Positions 17,666 through 26,652 are shown, counted from the stretch's first letter. The stretch: DNA of 64,000 nucleotides from JAHEEL01 sp942491345 (GCA_942491345.1 CALOAN010000019.1:1-64000); one strand, 5' to 3'. Notes: a model not told the origin generated them from the sequence alone. Numbers and translations are program-made.

Positions 17666-19189
17666 ATGGATCTGACACAGGCCCCGCTTCGCCGCCGGTC
17701 AGCGGTACGCGCCAACGCCCTGCGGTTGACCCGTGCACAGAAAGCGATCGCGGCGGTGATGAACGGCGTGGACCCCGATCCCGACGACGTCGCTTATACC
17801 GCCGGGCATCGCATCGACGAGCAGATGCTGCACTTGTCAGCCGCTGCTGCCCTTCGGCAGGTGCTACTGTCACGTCCCTCCCGGACCCGCAGGGCCACTG
17901 AGTCCGATCAGCAGGTCGTCCTCGATGCCTATTACTTGGCGCTGGCACTGGCCGACGCCGCGGCGGGCCACCCCGACACACTCAACGCTGCCGTGGCGCG
18001 CCCGTGGCGTGAGTGGTTCGCCGCGGCGGCGTTGGTGGCACGGTTGCAGACCCGGTTCCTCGAGCACGCCTGCAGCCAGATCGAGATGACCGCCAAAGAC
18101 GCCCCCGCACCGGCGCCGCTGGCCGGCGTACTCGCGAGCGATCTGCTTTCCAGCACCGGAATGCTCGGCTGCCGGACTGCGCTGCTTCCCGACTACGCCA
18201 CCCGGGAAGACTCCCGTCGTACGACAGGGATGCGCTGGCTGCGAGCCACCTCGACGGTCACCGTCGCCGGACACCCCGCAACGGTTGTGGTCGACGCGGG
18301 ACCCGATGCGCTGCCCGGCGCATGGACCGCACGAATCGCCGCACCTCTGGAGATCACCGCCGGCGTTGGGGACACCCGCAGCCCGACGCGCTGGCCTCGG
18401 GAGGTGGTCACGGACTGCTTGCGGATGTGTTCACCGGGTGTTCGCAGCTGGGTGGCCTCGATGACGCGCCGGCTCAGTGGCGAAGCGGGCGAGGAGCTGG
18501 TGCTGCAGCCTGGGGCCGCACCGGGAAAATTCCTTGTCAGCCCAGCGGCGGCAGCGATCGCGGAATTGGTCGGCGGTCAGCGCTCCGAAGAGGTTGCAGC
18601 AACCGGCCCGTTCGAAGCACTGGCCGCAGGCGAACTGCCACTGGCGCCGGACACCTCCATACGGCCGGTGGAAGCGCCGCCTGGGATGCTCGCCAGGATG
18701 CGACACGGTGGTGATCCAGGCGACGAGCTCAGCGCCGACACCCGCCTCGAGGATTACGTCACGCTTCCGAACGTGCACCGTGACGAGATAACGCTGCTCG
18801 CTGCTGCAGAGCCTTTCGATTTCGGCACTGAAGTCGAAGTCACCATCAACTTCGCGACCCCTCCATGGCAGGACGTGAGCGCTCTGGCCGCAGAGTTGCG
18901 CAGCGCCGGTGGAGCAACATTGACGGCACCGACGCTGGGACGCATCGACCAGGATGTCGTGCCCGGGGAAGGCCACCGGCTTGCGCTGAAGGCACGCGTA
19001 CGTCGCGGTGTCGCAGTGCGCACCCGCCGCGGCTACGCGGTGATGCTCCCGGCTGGAACCCGGCTAGCGGTGATTGGCTCAGATGTCACCAAGCATCACA
19101 CCACGCTGTATGCGGTCTGTGCCCCCGAGCCAGCGGAGCCGGCGGCACTGGCCGTCCTCGGCGGCGATGCAGTGGGAAACGTGGCTTGA
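17666..19189 (+). CDS. Hypothetical 507-residue protein, possible ADP-ribosyltransferase-like C-terminus
   Basis: MDLTQAPLRRRSAVRANAL to VGNVA. The N-terminal 300 residues are helical and Ala-rich. The C-terminal 150 residues (LEDYVTLPNVHRDEITLL, then VEVTINFATPPWQDVSALA, RRGVAVRTRRGYAVMLPAG and TRLAVIGSDV) have the strand order seen at the end of ART folds, where a ...LLPPGTRFRV strand closes the domain. The expected ExE catalytic motif is not evident, so this is a weak suggestion. It is the only plus-strand gene between the two arms of the ESX cargo block and is convergent with the PPE gene. Confidence 0.6.
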   Translation: MDLTQAPLRRRSAVRANALRLTRAQKAIAAVMNGVDPDPDDVAYTAGHRIDEQMLHLSAAAALRQVLLSRPSRTRRATESDQQVVLDAYYLALALADAAAGHPDTLNAAVARPWREWFAAAALVARLQTRFLEHACSQIEMTAKDAPAPAPLAGVLASDLLSSTGMLGCRTALLPDYATREDSRRTTGMRWLRATSTVTVAGHPATVVVDAGPDALPGAWTARIAAPLEITAGVGDTRSPTRWPREVVTDCLRMCSPGVRSWVASMTRRLSGEAGEELVLQPGAAPGKFLVSPAAAAIAELVGGQRSEEVAATGPFEALAAGELPLAPDTSIRPVEAPPGMLARMRHGGDPGDELSADTRLEDYVTLPNVHRDEITLLAAAEPFDFGTEVEVTINFATPPWQDVSALAAELRSAGGATLTAPTLGRIDQDVVPGEGHRLALKARVRRGVAVRTRRGYAVMLPAGTRLAVIGSDVTKHHTTLYAVCAPEPAEPAALAVLGGDAVGNVA

Positions 19190-19197
19190 ATTGCCGC

Positions 19198-20427
19198 TCA
19201 AGTGAACTGCTCGCGCTCGTTACCTTCGGCCGCCCGGCGTGGGATGTCCCCGCTGCCGGCGTACGACAGAACGACCGAATCGGAGCGGCTGCGGTCACGT
19301 GCGCCAGCACCAGCGGCGCCGGCTCCTGGTGCCATCCCCGAACCCGGGGTTCCCACCGGGGCGCTGCCGATCACTTTCTCCTGGGCGACATTTGACACGC
19401 CGGACAGCACTGTATTCCGTGCACTGACACTGTCACTGGAGCCAGTAGGCTTGGCCATCAACGGCGATCCCATGCCCCCCATTCCGGGGACTCCGCCGCC
19501 TCCGCCGGCGCCCATCGAGGCAGGGTTGATCCCGGTACTGCCCAGCGGAAGACCACCGGAACCGGCCAACGTCGCAGGCGCGAAGGAACTTCCGGTCGAT
19601 CCGCCGTTGAGCAGATCACCCATGCCGGACAACGACCCGAACATCTGCATCGGTGCCGACAGCAGCTGCTGAAACGACTGCGGCAAGCTGGAGGCCATCT
19701 GCATCGGGCTCGACAGCACCGAACCGAACTGCCCCAGCATCGAGGTCATGTCCGAGGAGGTGCCGGCCGTGCTCGCTCCCGTATCGGTAACCGCCGAAGT
19801 GGCCTGCGTGGCAGCTTGTGAAGCTCCTTGTCCGGCGCTGCTCACCATATTGGTGGCACCTTGCACCGCCTGAGCGCCGTCGGCGACAGCGGACGCCGCA
19901 TTGCTCAGTGGCGGCGGAGGCGGGATCGGCACCGGTAGCGTGGCCGCCGTGATCACCTCGCCGTAAGTGGTTCCAATCATGGTGTTCTGGGCGGTGTACG
20001 CGGCGTACTCTCCATTGAGCTCGCCGATCAGCGGTGTGTTCTGCCCGAAGAAGTTGGTCGACTCGGCTGCCAGCTCCCGCACGCGATTGTTGATCGACTG
20101 CTCCGACGGGATCATCGATGTCCGCGACATTCCATAACTTTCGGCAACTACAGCATTGATCGCCGACTGTTTGAACGCGATCGCAGCCATGGAGGCCAGC
20201 CAGGTCATAAAGGGCGGCGTCGCCGCTGATTGGATGGCCGAACGCATGCCTGAGATGGACGACAGTGAGGCCATCATTTGTTCGCCAACGATGCCCAGTG
20301 TTGCCAAGGTGGTCGACGCCAAACCCATCCATGCGGCCGACGCGGCTGCCCACGTCGCCCCTGTAGAACCGGTTTCGAGCATCCCTGCGCTCAGCTCGGG
20401 CGGCAGGGACCAGGGTTGTGCCGTCAT
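19198..20427 (-). CDS. PPE family protein
   Basis: A 409-residue type VII secretion substrate. The PPE domain occupies about residues 1-170: SLPPELSAGM near the N-terminus carries the PPE signature, and FFGQNTPLIGELNGEY around residues 117-132 matches the conserved FGxNTxxIxxxExxY segment that packs against a PE partner. The rest is Gly/Ser/Pro-rich with PGMGGMGSP. PPE proteins fold as a helical dimer with a PE protein and are exported by an ESX system. The nearby PE-like gene at 21551 is the likely partner. Confidence 0.85.
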   Translation of the reverse strand: MTAQPWSLPPELSAGMLETGSTGATWAAASAAWMGLASTTLATLGIVGEQMMASLSSISGMRSAIQSAATPPFMTWLASMAAIAFKQSAINAVVAESYGMSRTSMIPSEQSINNRVRELAAESTNFFGQNTPLIGELNGEYAAYTAQNTMIGTTYGEVITAATLPVPIPPPPPLSNAASAVADGAQAVQGATNMVSSAGQGASQAATQATSAVTDTGASTAGTSSDMTSMLGQFGSVLSSPMQMASSLPQSFQQLLSAPMQMFGSLSGMGDLLNGGSTGSSFAPATLAGSGGLPLGSTGINPASMGAGGGGGVPGMGGMGSPLMAKPTGSSDSVSARNTVLSGVSNVAQEKVIGSAPVGTPGSGMAPGAGAAGAGARDRSRSDSVVLSYAGSGDIPRRAAEGNEREQFT

Positions 20428-20566
20428 TTGCGTCTGCCTCTCATGCAGTCGGGGTGTGCTGGCCAGGGTGCCACCGGGAATCTGTGTCCGACAATGCGGA
20501 CACGGACCGCTGAGGCTGTCATGTCCCCGCGCTGACAGCGGTTTTCGAAAGACCAGCGGCCGGTGG

Positions 20567-21328
20567 TCAGGAACCCGGGGCCGGAACTGGTGGGGGCTCC
20601 GGCGCAGTCGGCGCCGAAACCGTCAGCGATCCGGAAGCGCCGACCAATTTCGCCGCGGCCGGATCGGAGCCCGCCACTGCCGACACGCGGGCCGGCGCGT
20701 CGGCGGGGGCACGCGTCACCGCCGCACTGCGTCCGCCGACAGTCAACGCCGATACCCCCGCCGCGTTGAAGTCGGCGACCAAGTTGCCGATACGCGCCGT
20801 CATCGTGTCCGACCCAGCCGTGGGGGTGTTCACTTCCACCCTGTCTGCGCCCAGTGCCGTGATGGCCTCGGACAGCGGGAACGGGATGCGTCCGAGACGG
20901 TCACCGACTTCGATCCACCCGGGCTCTGCGGTGGGGACACCGACACTGGACCAAAACGCCGAATCACCTCGCAGCAGCACACGTGTGCCGACCACCAACA
21001 GCTCGGCGGTCTGCGTACCTGAGCGGACTTTTCCGTAGGAGACGGCGTGTGAGGGATCGGCGGTTTCTTGAACCTCCAGCCGCGCGGTCGCCGTCGTCAC
21101 CGTCGAGGCCAGTGTCACCGGCCCTGTCGACAGAGTCTGGCTGGCGTAGCGCAACGCTGCGGCTTCGAGCACCGATGGGGTTCGGGTGGCTGGCACCGGT
21201 TCCGGCGGCGGGGTACGCAAAGCCAGCCAGACGGTCAGTGGGACCGCCACCGTTGCCCACACCAGCGCCAGCGTCAACACGACGCGGGTCGCACGGCTGC
21301 CCGCACTTGGCCGTGGCAGTTCCCACAT
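20567..21328 (-). CDS. Membrane-anchored protein with exported beta-rich domain
   Basis: A 253-residue protein from ATG 21328 (MWELPRPSAG). A transmembrane segment at about residues 14-38 (VVLTLALVWATVAVPLTVWL) is followed by an exported domain: ALRYASQTLSTGPVTL, TATARLEVQE, ELLVVGTRVLLRGD, DRVEVNTPTAGSDTMTARI. The layout resembles LppX/LprG-like half-barrels that scoop lipids, but no lipobox is present and this is only a fold guess. It lies between the PE-like and PPE genes and has a hairpin just upstream that could separate the transcripts. Confidence 0.6.
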   Translation of the reverse strand: MWELPRPSAGSRATRVVLTLALVWATVAVPLTVWLALRTPPPEPVPATRTPSVLEAAALRYASQTLSTGPVTLASTVTTATARLEVQETADPSHAVSYGKVRSGTQTAELLVVGTRVLLRGDSAFWSSVGVPTAEPGWIEVGDRLGRIPFPLSEAITALGADRVEVNTPTAGSDTMTARIGNLVADFNAAGVSALTVGGRSAAVTRAPADAPARVSAVAGSDPAAAKLVGASGSLTVSAPTAPEPPPVPAPGS

Positions 21329-21452
21329 CTCACGCACGTCGGCTCCTTCCGCCGGCGACCGCCCCTGCGGCGGCCACCGTGCGCGCACCGTAACCAGGGG
21401 CGGCTGTGCACTATGTCCCGCGGCGCGTCCGGAACCTCCTCCGAAAACTAGC

Positions 21453-21498
21453 GATGCCGCTGGTTTCTTACCGGAGAGGCAAAGAAACCAGCGGCATC
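21453..21498. terminator. Perfect 17-bp inverted repeat, probable terminator
   Basis: Arms GATGCCGCTGGTTTCTT (21453-21469) and AAGAAACCAGCGGCATC (21482-21498) are exact complements around a 12-base loop. It lies downstream of the PE-like gene stop (21551) and upstream of the gene starting at 21328, so it most likely ends transcription of the upstream ESX genes. No strong T-run follows on the minus strand. Confidence 0.6.
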
Positions 21499-21505
21499 GA
21501 GCCGG

Positions 21506-21545
21506 CCCGTCTCCAGCGAGGGGGAGGGGATTTTCCGGAGACGGG
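21506..21545. other. Second hairpin next to the terminator
   Basis: A 9-bp inverted repeat, CCCGTCTCC (21506-21514) and GGAGACGGG (21537-21545), with a G-rich 22-base loop. It directly follows the PE-like gene stop on the minus strand, forming a tandem pair with the 17-bp hairpin. It may protect the 3' end of the transcript or strengthen termination. Confidence 0.45.
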
Positions 21546-21550
21546 TCAGA

Positions 21551-21856
21551 TCAAACAGCCATGGCGGCAAGTCCGCCGGCGGCGTTGAGCGCCTCGAAAG
21601 TGCCGTTGACACTAGCGGTCTCGGCGGCACGCTCACCAAGCTGCTCGATGCCCAACCCGAGCATCGCGATGAAATCGGCGGTCGTTACGGCCTGCTGAGT
21701 GACCGCCATTGCCGAGTCGGCGTCGTTTCCGGGCGGGGTGACCGCCGCAGCGGCGGCGGTCGCGGTCCCGGCTGCCGCTGTGAATCCGGTCGTCTCGGTG
21801 ATTAGTCCGGACACCTGGCCGACAACGTCGGCGAAGCTGCTCACTCCAATGGTCAT
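21551..21856 (-). CDS. PE-like small secreted protein
   Basis: A 101-residue Ala/Thr-rich helical protein, MTIGVSSFADVVGQVSG to GGLAAMAV, with AAGEAGT-type rhythm in GFTAAAGTATAAAAAV, a PPG turn, then NDADSAMAVTQQAVTTADF. Size, composition and helix-turn-helix layout fit PE proteins, which pair with PPE partners for ESX export. The YxxxD/E export motif usual after the second helix is not present in strict form, so the assignment is moderate. AAGGAG lies upstream of the ATG. Confidence 0.6.
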   Translation of the reverse strand: MTIGVSSFADVVGQVSGLITETTGFTAAAGTATAAAAAVTPPGNDADSAMAVTQQAVTTADFIAMLGLGIEQLGERAAETASVNGTFEALNAAGGLAAMAV

Positions 21857-22052
21857 CGTTTTCTCTCCTTACGTTCGCGATCATCGGCCCTGGACGGAGC
21901 TGGCCGAGTTTGCTCTAGCTGAAATCATTCCACGTCTTCACTCCAGCGACGGTCGATGTGCCGTGTCGCGGGCACTGTCGAAATGTCATGTCCTCCAGTG
22001 CGCCGGCAATCGGTAGCTCAACTGCCTACCCGCCGCTGGGGCGACGTATGCG

Positions 22053-22235
22053 TCACGGGGGTGTCTTGTCGGCTAACCGGGGCTGCTGCAGGGACAACGG
22101 ACGCGCCTCGTGGCTCGAGTAGAAGATCGCGCTCATCACCTTGGACGCGAGTTCGGCGCCACTTCGTTCAGTCACCGTCCCCGACAGCCGCACCAGCGGT
22201 ATCCCGCCGACAATCAACGGCTCAACCTGCGTCAC
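22053..22235 (-). CDS. Small protein coupled to the EspK-like gene
   Basis: A 60-residue protein from GTG 22235, MTQVEPLIVGGIPLVRLSG to LADKTPP, overlapping the stop of the upstream EspK-like gene by 4 bases (GTGA). It has an N-terminal beta-like segment and a helix GAELASKVMSAIFYSS. The tight coupling argues that it is real and works with that protein. Function unknown. Confidence 0.6.
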   Translation of the reverse strand: MTQVEPLIVGGIPLVRLSGTVTERSGAELASKVMSAIFYSSHEARPLSLQQPRLADKTPP

Positions 22236-24322
22236 TGCCCACCTCCGAAAGTCTCAGGGACCCGCAGCGCGCTGCGCAGCGCGTAACGGGCATCGTCGAT
22301 GTCTCCGGCAGTGCGGTCGGCCAGCGCCGCCGAAAGCAGGTAGCGGGCCCACATCCGGGGATACCGGCCCGGACCCGCGCTGCCGGTCCATCGGGCTTGA
22401 TTGACCAGACGTTCCAGATCCGCCGCTGCCTGCACGGGGCGACCCCACACCGTGGACAGATAGGTCAGGGTGTCGTCGATGTCTTCAGGGTCGATCGCAT
22501 CGAAACCCCAGCGGTCTTTGGAGCCGGCCGCGATGTTCACCGCGTCGATCTCCTGCTCCGAGAGCACCAGCACCCCGCTGCGGGCAGCTTCGGGGTCGGT
22601 GGCCACCACTGCGTCGAACGGGCCGACGACACCGATCGCCACCGCCTCCAGCAATGGCCGCCATGGCTGGTCACATCCCAGCCACCTGGCGGCGAATCCA
22701 TCGGACACCTTGGTAATCAACGGAATCAGGTGTGGTGCGGCCCGCATACCCGGCGCCAGAAATCCGAGACCGTCACCGGTGGCGAACACTGCCTCGGAGC
22801 GGTTCACCCCAACAGCCACCTGGATGACTCGACCCTCTCGGCGGTGCGCCCGGTAGATTCCCGCGACGATAGACGCGGCGACCAGGTCCATGTCCGTGGC
22901 ATGGTCAAGGCCCTTGAGATCCGCTCCGAAATCGAAAAGTTCCCTGGGGGTTTCACGTTCCTTCGGCACATACGCGACGGAGTCGGAGTCCTTACCGGGC
23001 TTGATCGCGGGACCACTGGTGGGACGTCCACCGGCTGCGCCGCCGGCAGCCCCTGGACCACCCAGTCCGCCACCCATTGGCCCCATCATCGGACCCATCG
23101 CGGGTGCCATGGGCACGCCCGGGGACACCGATGACCCGGGCGCACCTGTGCCCGGACTCAGCGTGTTGGTACCTGCGCCCGCGTCACCCGAAGAGACGTG
23201 GGTGGTTGGCGTCGACAACGAGCTGTTGCCGCTGACTGCCTCGCCTGAGGACAGGGTCGTGGTTGGTGCTGCCGGTGTCGGTGCCGCAGTGGTTGCCGGT
23301 TCCGATGGTGTATCGGCCCGGGTTTCCCCTGCGGGCACCTCGACTGGACTTTCCTCCTCTTTGGGGGAGGTTCCTGTGGGGGTGTAGCGCGCGTTCTCCC
23401 CGTCACGTGACCCGCTGAGTGGGCGGCCGAGTGGAGATCCCGCGGTGCTGTTGTTCTCAGAGCTTCCGGTCTTGTCTGCGCGCGGCCCCGATAGTGGGTT
23501 GCTGCTATCGGCAAGCCCTGAGGCTTTGGTGAGCCGTGACAGCGCGTCGTCGCTGATCGGCACGCCGTTGTTGCCGGGCAGCTTCTTCATCAGATCCTGG
23601 ATCACCGATTGCCCGGCCTGGATGATTGGCTGGGCCTGCTGGCCCAGGTTAGGCATCCCGGATCCCACCTTCGACACCTGGCCGCCGACGTTCTGCAGCA
23701 GCGACGCCAGGGCGCCATCGGGCATTCCGGGCACCATCTGGCCGTTCTCAGGCATCGGAGCCATGGTCGAAGGAATGGTGGGTGTAGCTCCCTTCTGTAC
23801 GCCGCTGACCAGCTCCTCCTGGGTGCTGTTGTGATTGCCACCGATCTGGTCGGCCTGGTCCTTGGCCGCCTGCAGCAACTCGTTGTATTTCTGTGTGAAC
23901 TCTGCCTGGTTCTTGGGCGAGTTGGGGCCACCTGACCCGGCGTAGGACGCGATCAACTCCTCCACGGCTGTCTCGAAAGTCGTGGCCACACCGTTGAGTT
24001 GGATCTTGGTGTTGAGGATGTCCTGTGCCATCACGCTGGCACCGTTACCCATATTCAGCTGCGCCAGTGCCCGGTCGAACGCCGCCCGCTGGTCCTCAGT
24101 GAACCCGGAGAGCAGCTGATCAGGAGTGTTGCCGGTGGCGTTGGCTTCGATCAGCGCGTACATGACCTCAGCGGTGTTGCCGGTGCCAACCGATGCGGCG
24201 GATTGCTCGAACAACTGCAACGCCGAAGCCACCGTCTGCGTCTCCGATGTGGTCGGGAAGTTGGTACCGATGATCTCGGCGGAGTGCGGGGTGGGGACGG
24301 GGGGAATGTCGGTGGGGGACAC
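22232..24322 (-). CDS. EspK-like ESX secretion-associated protein
   Basis: A 696-residue protein from GTG 24322. The N-terminal 170 residues are helical (TVASALQLFEQSAASVG, FTEDQRAAFDRALAQL). A long Gly/Pro/Ser/Met-rich region with GPMMGPMGGGLGGPG spans about 170-480. The C-terminal 210 residues form a globular domain (DLVAASIVAGIYRAHRREG, VAVGVNRSEAVFATGDGLG, WLGCDQPWRPLLEAVAIG, WGRPVQAAADLERLVNQA) that resembles the paired C-terminal domains (DUF5631/DUF5632) of EspK from ESX-1 loci. EspK-type proteins help deliver EspB to the secretion apparatus; the role here is inferred. Confidence 0.7.
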   Translation of the reverse strand: MSPTDIPPVPTPHSAEIIGTNFPTTSETQTVASALQLFEQSAASVGTGNTAEVMYALIEANATGNTPDQLLSGFTEDQRAAFDRALAQLNMGNGASVMAQDILNTKIQLNGVATTFETAVEELIASYAGSGGPNSPKNQAEFTQKYNELLQAAKDQADQIGGNHNSTQEELVSGVQKGATPTIPSTMAPMPENGQMVPGMPDGALASLLQNVGGQVSKVGSGMPNLGQQAQPIIQAGQSVIQDLMKKLPGNNGVPISDDALSRLTKASGLADSSNPLSGPRADKTGSSENNSTAGSPLGRPLSGSRDGENARYTPTGTSPKEEESPVEVPAGETRADTPSEPATTAAPTPAAPTTTLSSGEAVSGNSSLSTPTTHVSSGDAGAGTNTLSPGTGAPGSSVSPGVPMAPAMGPMMGPMGGGLGGPGAAGGAAGGRPTSGPAIKPGKDSDSVAYVPKERETPRELFDFGADLKGLDHATDMDLVAASIVAGIYRAHRREGRVIQVAVGVNRSEAVFATGDGLGFLAPGMRAAPHLIPLITKVSDGFAARWLGCDQPWRPLLEAVAIGVVGPFDAVVATDPEAARSGVLVLSEQEIDAVNIAAGSKDRWGFDAIDPEDIDDTLTYLSTVWGRPVQAAADLERLVNQARWTGSAGPGRYPRMWARYLLSAALADRTAGDIDDARYALRSALRVPETFGGGQ

Positions 24323-24426
24323 GGAGCGGTTCCGTCCTCTCTGTCAGGCCGCACCGCCGGAGATGGGGTGCGTGTCGTGTTGCCATATTGGGGGCTGGGG
24401 TCCACCGGCGGCGGGCCCGGCGCGGC

Positions 24427-25365
24427 CTACGAGTCGCTGACCACGCGCACGAATTGAGTAGCCCCGCGGCTTGCGGCGTCGCTGAACATGACGTTGGTCC
24501 CGGACTGTTGGGCTTCGACAACCTGGCCGTCACCGACGTAAATCATGACGTGGTGATCTGGGTTGTCATCGAAGGCGAGATCACCGGGACGCGCGTCGGC
24601 GGCACTTACGAGCTGCCCAGCTGCGTACTGCTCGCCGGACACGCGGGGAATCTCCACTCCGGATGCCTGGTATACGAGGTAACGGGCCAGCCCCGAGCAG
24701 TCGAACCCGATCTTGTCGTAGTCGCCCGCGGCGTCGGCCGCTCCGCCGTCGCTGATGCCCTGGCTGGGCCCGTCGATGCTGCCTCCACCCCATGCGTACG
24801 GAATACCTTCAGCGACAACCTGTTTAGCTAGCTCGATGATCCGCTGTTGGTACTCGGTGGAGCCAGGTGAAGTCGGCCCGCCCGCGCCGACCTTGCCCTT
24901 GGCGGTGAGCGAACCCGTGCCCATCGAGCCGTCGCCGCCGAGCAACTTGGACAGTGCCTGCGCACCGTTCGGACTGGACAGGGGCGAATTGATCGATCCA
25001 CCGGGACTGGAAGACGGCACCTGCGGCATCTGCATCCCCGAACCCAGGTTGCCGGCACCGCCGAGCAGTGAACTCGCTCCGGCACCGAACGCGCTGAGCA
25101 AGGCAGCGGGGATCGCATTGACGCCGTCGCCGCCCTTCTTGTCGATGCTTTTGACGCCCTCGCCAAACTTGCTGGTCTTGTCCGAGCCCTCCTTGACCTT
25201 GTCGCGCGCTCGCTCACCGTCCTTGGTGGTGTCGTCGACTGCAGCTGTTAGGCCGGGATGTACGCCGGGGCTGGCGGTGGTACCGCCGGAGCTGGCCGGC
25301 AGATCCTGCGCGATCTTGCCGGGCTCGGTGATGACCAGCTCGTTGCTCCTGATTTCCCCTGCCAT
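24427..25365 (-). CDS. NlpC/P60 peptidoglycan endopeptidase with ESX-associated N-terminal module
   Basis: A 312-residue protein. Residues 1-90 carry the module PGVHPGLTAAVDDTTKDG ... ERARDKVK that is nearly identical to the N-terminus of the transglycosylase at 13856-14824. A Gly/Ser/Pro linker leads to a C-terminal NlpC/P60 domain: catalytic Cys in IGFDCSGLARYLVYQ, RPGDLAFDDNP, and catalytic His in DHHVMIYVGDG. The family cleaves stem peptides of peptidoglycan. Having both a glycan-cutting and a peptide-cutting enzyme with one shared leader suggests joint export. It starts 3 bases after the stop of the small gene upstream. Confidence 0.85.
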   Translation of the reverse strand: MAGEIRSNELVITEPGKIAQDLPASSGGTTASPGVHPGLTAAVDDTTKDGERARDKVKEGSDKTSKFGEGVKSIDKKGGDGVNAIPAALLSAFGAGASSLLGGAGNLGSGMQMPQVPSSSPGGSINSPLSSPNGAQALSKLLGGDGSMGTGSLTAKGKVGAGGPTSPGSTEYQQRIIELAKQVVAEGIPYAWGGGSIDGPSQGISDGGAADAAGDYDKIGFDCSGLARYLVYQASGVEIPRVSGEQYAAGQLVSAADARPGDLAFDDNPDHHVMIYVGDGQVVEAQQSGTNVMFSDAASRGATQFVRVVSDS

Positions 25366-25366
25366 G

Positions 25367-25705
25367 TCAGACCGCCCTCGCTGTCTTGGCCGCTGTCGCG
25401 TCGGTGCCCGTGATTCCCCGCAGAAGCGCCGCCAGGTCTGAGGTCACCGACCCGATAGAGCCGCCACCGGCGTTTACCAGCTGATTTACTTTGGTGATGT
25501 CTGTGCGCAGCGAGGAGGTGAATGGCTCAAGTGCCGGGGCGATGTCGTCCGAAGCGCCGGTGCCGGGCTTGGCGGCGGCCTCGGCTGCCTCGGTCACCGC
25601 GTCGGAGGCCTTCAACGCCGAGTCGAGCTGACCGCGCAGCGTTGTGAGCGTGTTCAGGGTCGCCTGGAACTGCTCGGGCGAGCTGATAGTGACGTCGTTT
25701 GCCAC
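25367..25705 (-). CDS. Small helical ESX-associated protein
   Basis: A 112-residue protein, MANDVTISSPEQFQATLNTL to AAKTARAV, all helical with an Ala/Thr bias and no Cys or Trp. It is the size of EspC/WXG100-type substrates but lacks WXG. It sits in a run of four such genes (26652 to 25367) ahead of the NlpC/P60 gene, and its stop is 1 base before that gene's ATG. I infer a structural or co-secreted partner. Confidence 0.6.
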   Translation of the reverse strand: MANDVTISSPEQFQATLNTLTTLRGQLDSALKASDAVTEAAEAAAKPGTGASDDIAPALEPFTSSLRTDITKVNQLVNAGGGSIGSVTSDLAALLRGITGTDATAAKTARAV

Positions 25706-25745
25706 AGTCTGTCCTTTCAGAGCCGTCTCGAAGTCGTTTCAGAAG

Positions 25746-26282
25746 CTATTTCGGCGGTGCAGCCGGCGCCGCGGCGCCGCCGTACGGTCCAGCGAAGATC
25801 GAGGAACCCGGGGCCGCCGGCACCGTGCCGGGCGGAGCTGGAGGCGGTGTCACCGGAAGCAGCGGTGCACTGTTGGGAGTGCCCGCAGCCGGGGAATCAG
25901 CGGTACCGGCCTTCGGGGTGGGCTCGGAGCCGCTGGCGCCGGGAACTGCGGCAGCCGCAGTGACATCGATGTTGTGCGTCGTCTTGGCCCAAGTCTGCAA
26001 CCCCGTCACCGCCGTACCCAGCGCGGCTGCCGAGGATTTCGCAGGCGCGCTCTCCTTGGTCAACGTGCTGGTGAGCGCAGAGACGAACGGCGACAAGGGA
26101 GCCGAAGCGCTGGGAACCGCGCCCGCGGCCAGGCTGCCGCTGCTTTTCGACGCCACGGTTGTCGCGGCCGTCTCGGTTTCGGTTGCCACACTGGCCAACG
26201 CTTTTGCGACAGTGTCGAGTTTCTGCCACGCATCGCCGAATTTGTCACCGATGGTGACATCGTCCGCGCCATCCTCGCTCAT
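25746..26282 (-). CDS. Helical ESX-associated protein with Pro-rich tail
   Basis: A 178-residue protein from ATG 26282 with GAGGAGG upstream. Residues 1-115 form a helical domain (TIGDKFGDAWQKLDTVAKAL, ALGTAVTGLQTWAKTTHNI). The remainder is Pro/Ala/Gly-rich (LLPVTPPPAPPGTVPAAPG) and ends APPK. This layout, a helical pair followed by a disordered tail, is frequent among ESX-1-type secretion partners. No catalytic motif is visible. Confidence 0.6.
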   Translation of the reverse strand: MSEDGADDVTIGDKFGDAWQKLDTVAKALASVATETETAATTVASKSSGSLAAGAVPSASAPLSPFVSALTSTLTKESAPAKSSAAALGTAVTGLQTWAKTTHNIDVTAAAAVPGASGSEPTPKAGTADSPAAGTPNSAPLLPVTPPPAPPGTVPAAPGSSIFAGPYGGAAAPAAPPK

Positions 26283-26310
26283 CCTTGTCCTCCTCGGTCC
26301 CAGGTGCCAG

Positions 26311-26652
26311 TCAGGCCCTGCGGACGTCGTCAGCGGCCTTCAGGTCGATGCCGACCATGGCGTAGCCCTTTGTCTTGGCGGTGTCGGCGCAGTTCTCGGC
26401 GCTGTCGCAGGCGGCAGTGATCGTGGCGTTCAACGCGGCCGCCCACGCCTTCAGCGAAGCGACCACGGGTGTGTAGACGGGGGAGACCGCGCCATCGGCG
26501 GTGAACGTCTTGGCATCAGATTCCGCCGCTGCCCCAACGGCGTCGAACGACTCGACGAACCCGCGCAGCTCGGCTGCGATCCGCTTGATCTCCGCCGTGT
26601 CCCGATCCAATGCAGCCTTGTCGACTGCGATTGAGCCTTCGTTGCCGCCCAT
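26311..26652 (-). CDS. EspC-like small ESX substrate
   Basis: A 113-residue protein, MGGNEGSIAVDKAALDRDTA to DDVRRA, predicted as a helical hairpin: ALDRDTAEIKRIAAELRG, then SLKAWAAALNATITAACD. It resembles the EspC/DUF2580 class of ESX-1 secretion-associated proteins in size and pattern. The strict YxxxD/E motif is not seen; the nearest tail segment is GYAMVGIDLKAADD. First gene of the four-gene unit that ends with the NlpC/P60 gene, followed by the EspK-like gene. Confidence 0.6.
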   Translation of the reverse strand: MGGNEGSIAVDKAALDRDTAEIKRIAAELRGFVESFDAVGAAAESDAKTFTADGAVSPVYTPVVASLKAWAAALNATITAACDSAENCADTAKTKGYAMVGIDLKAADDVRRA

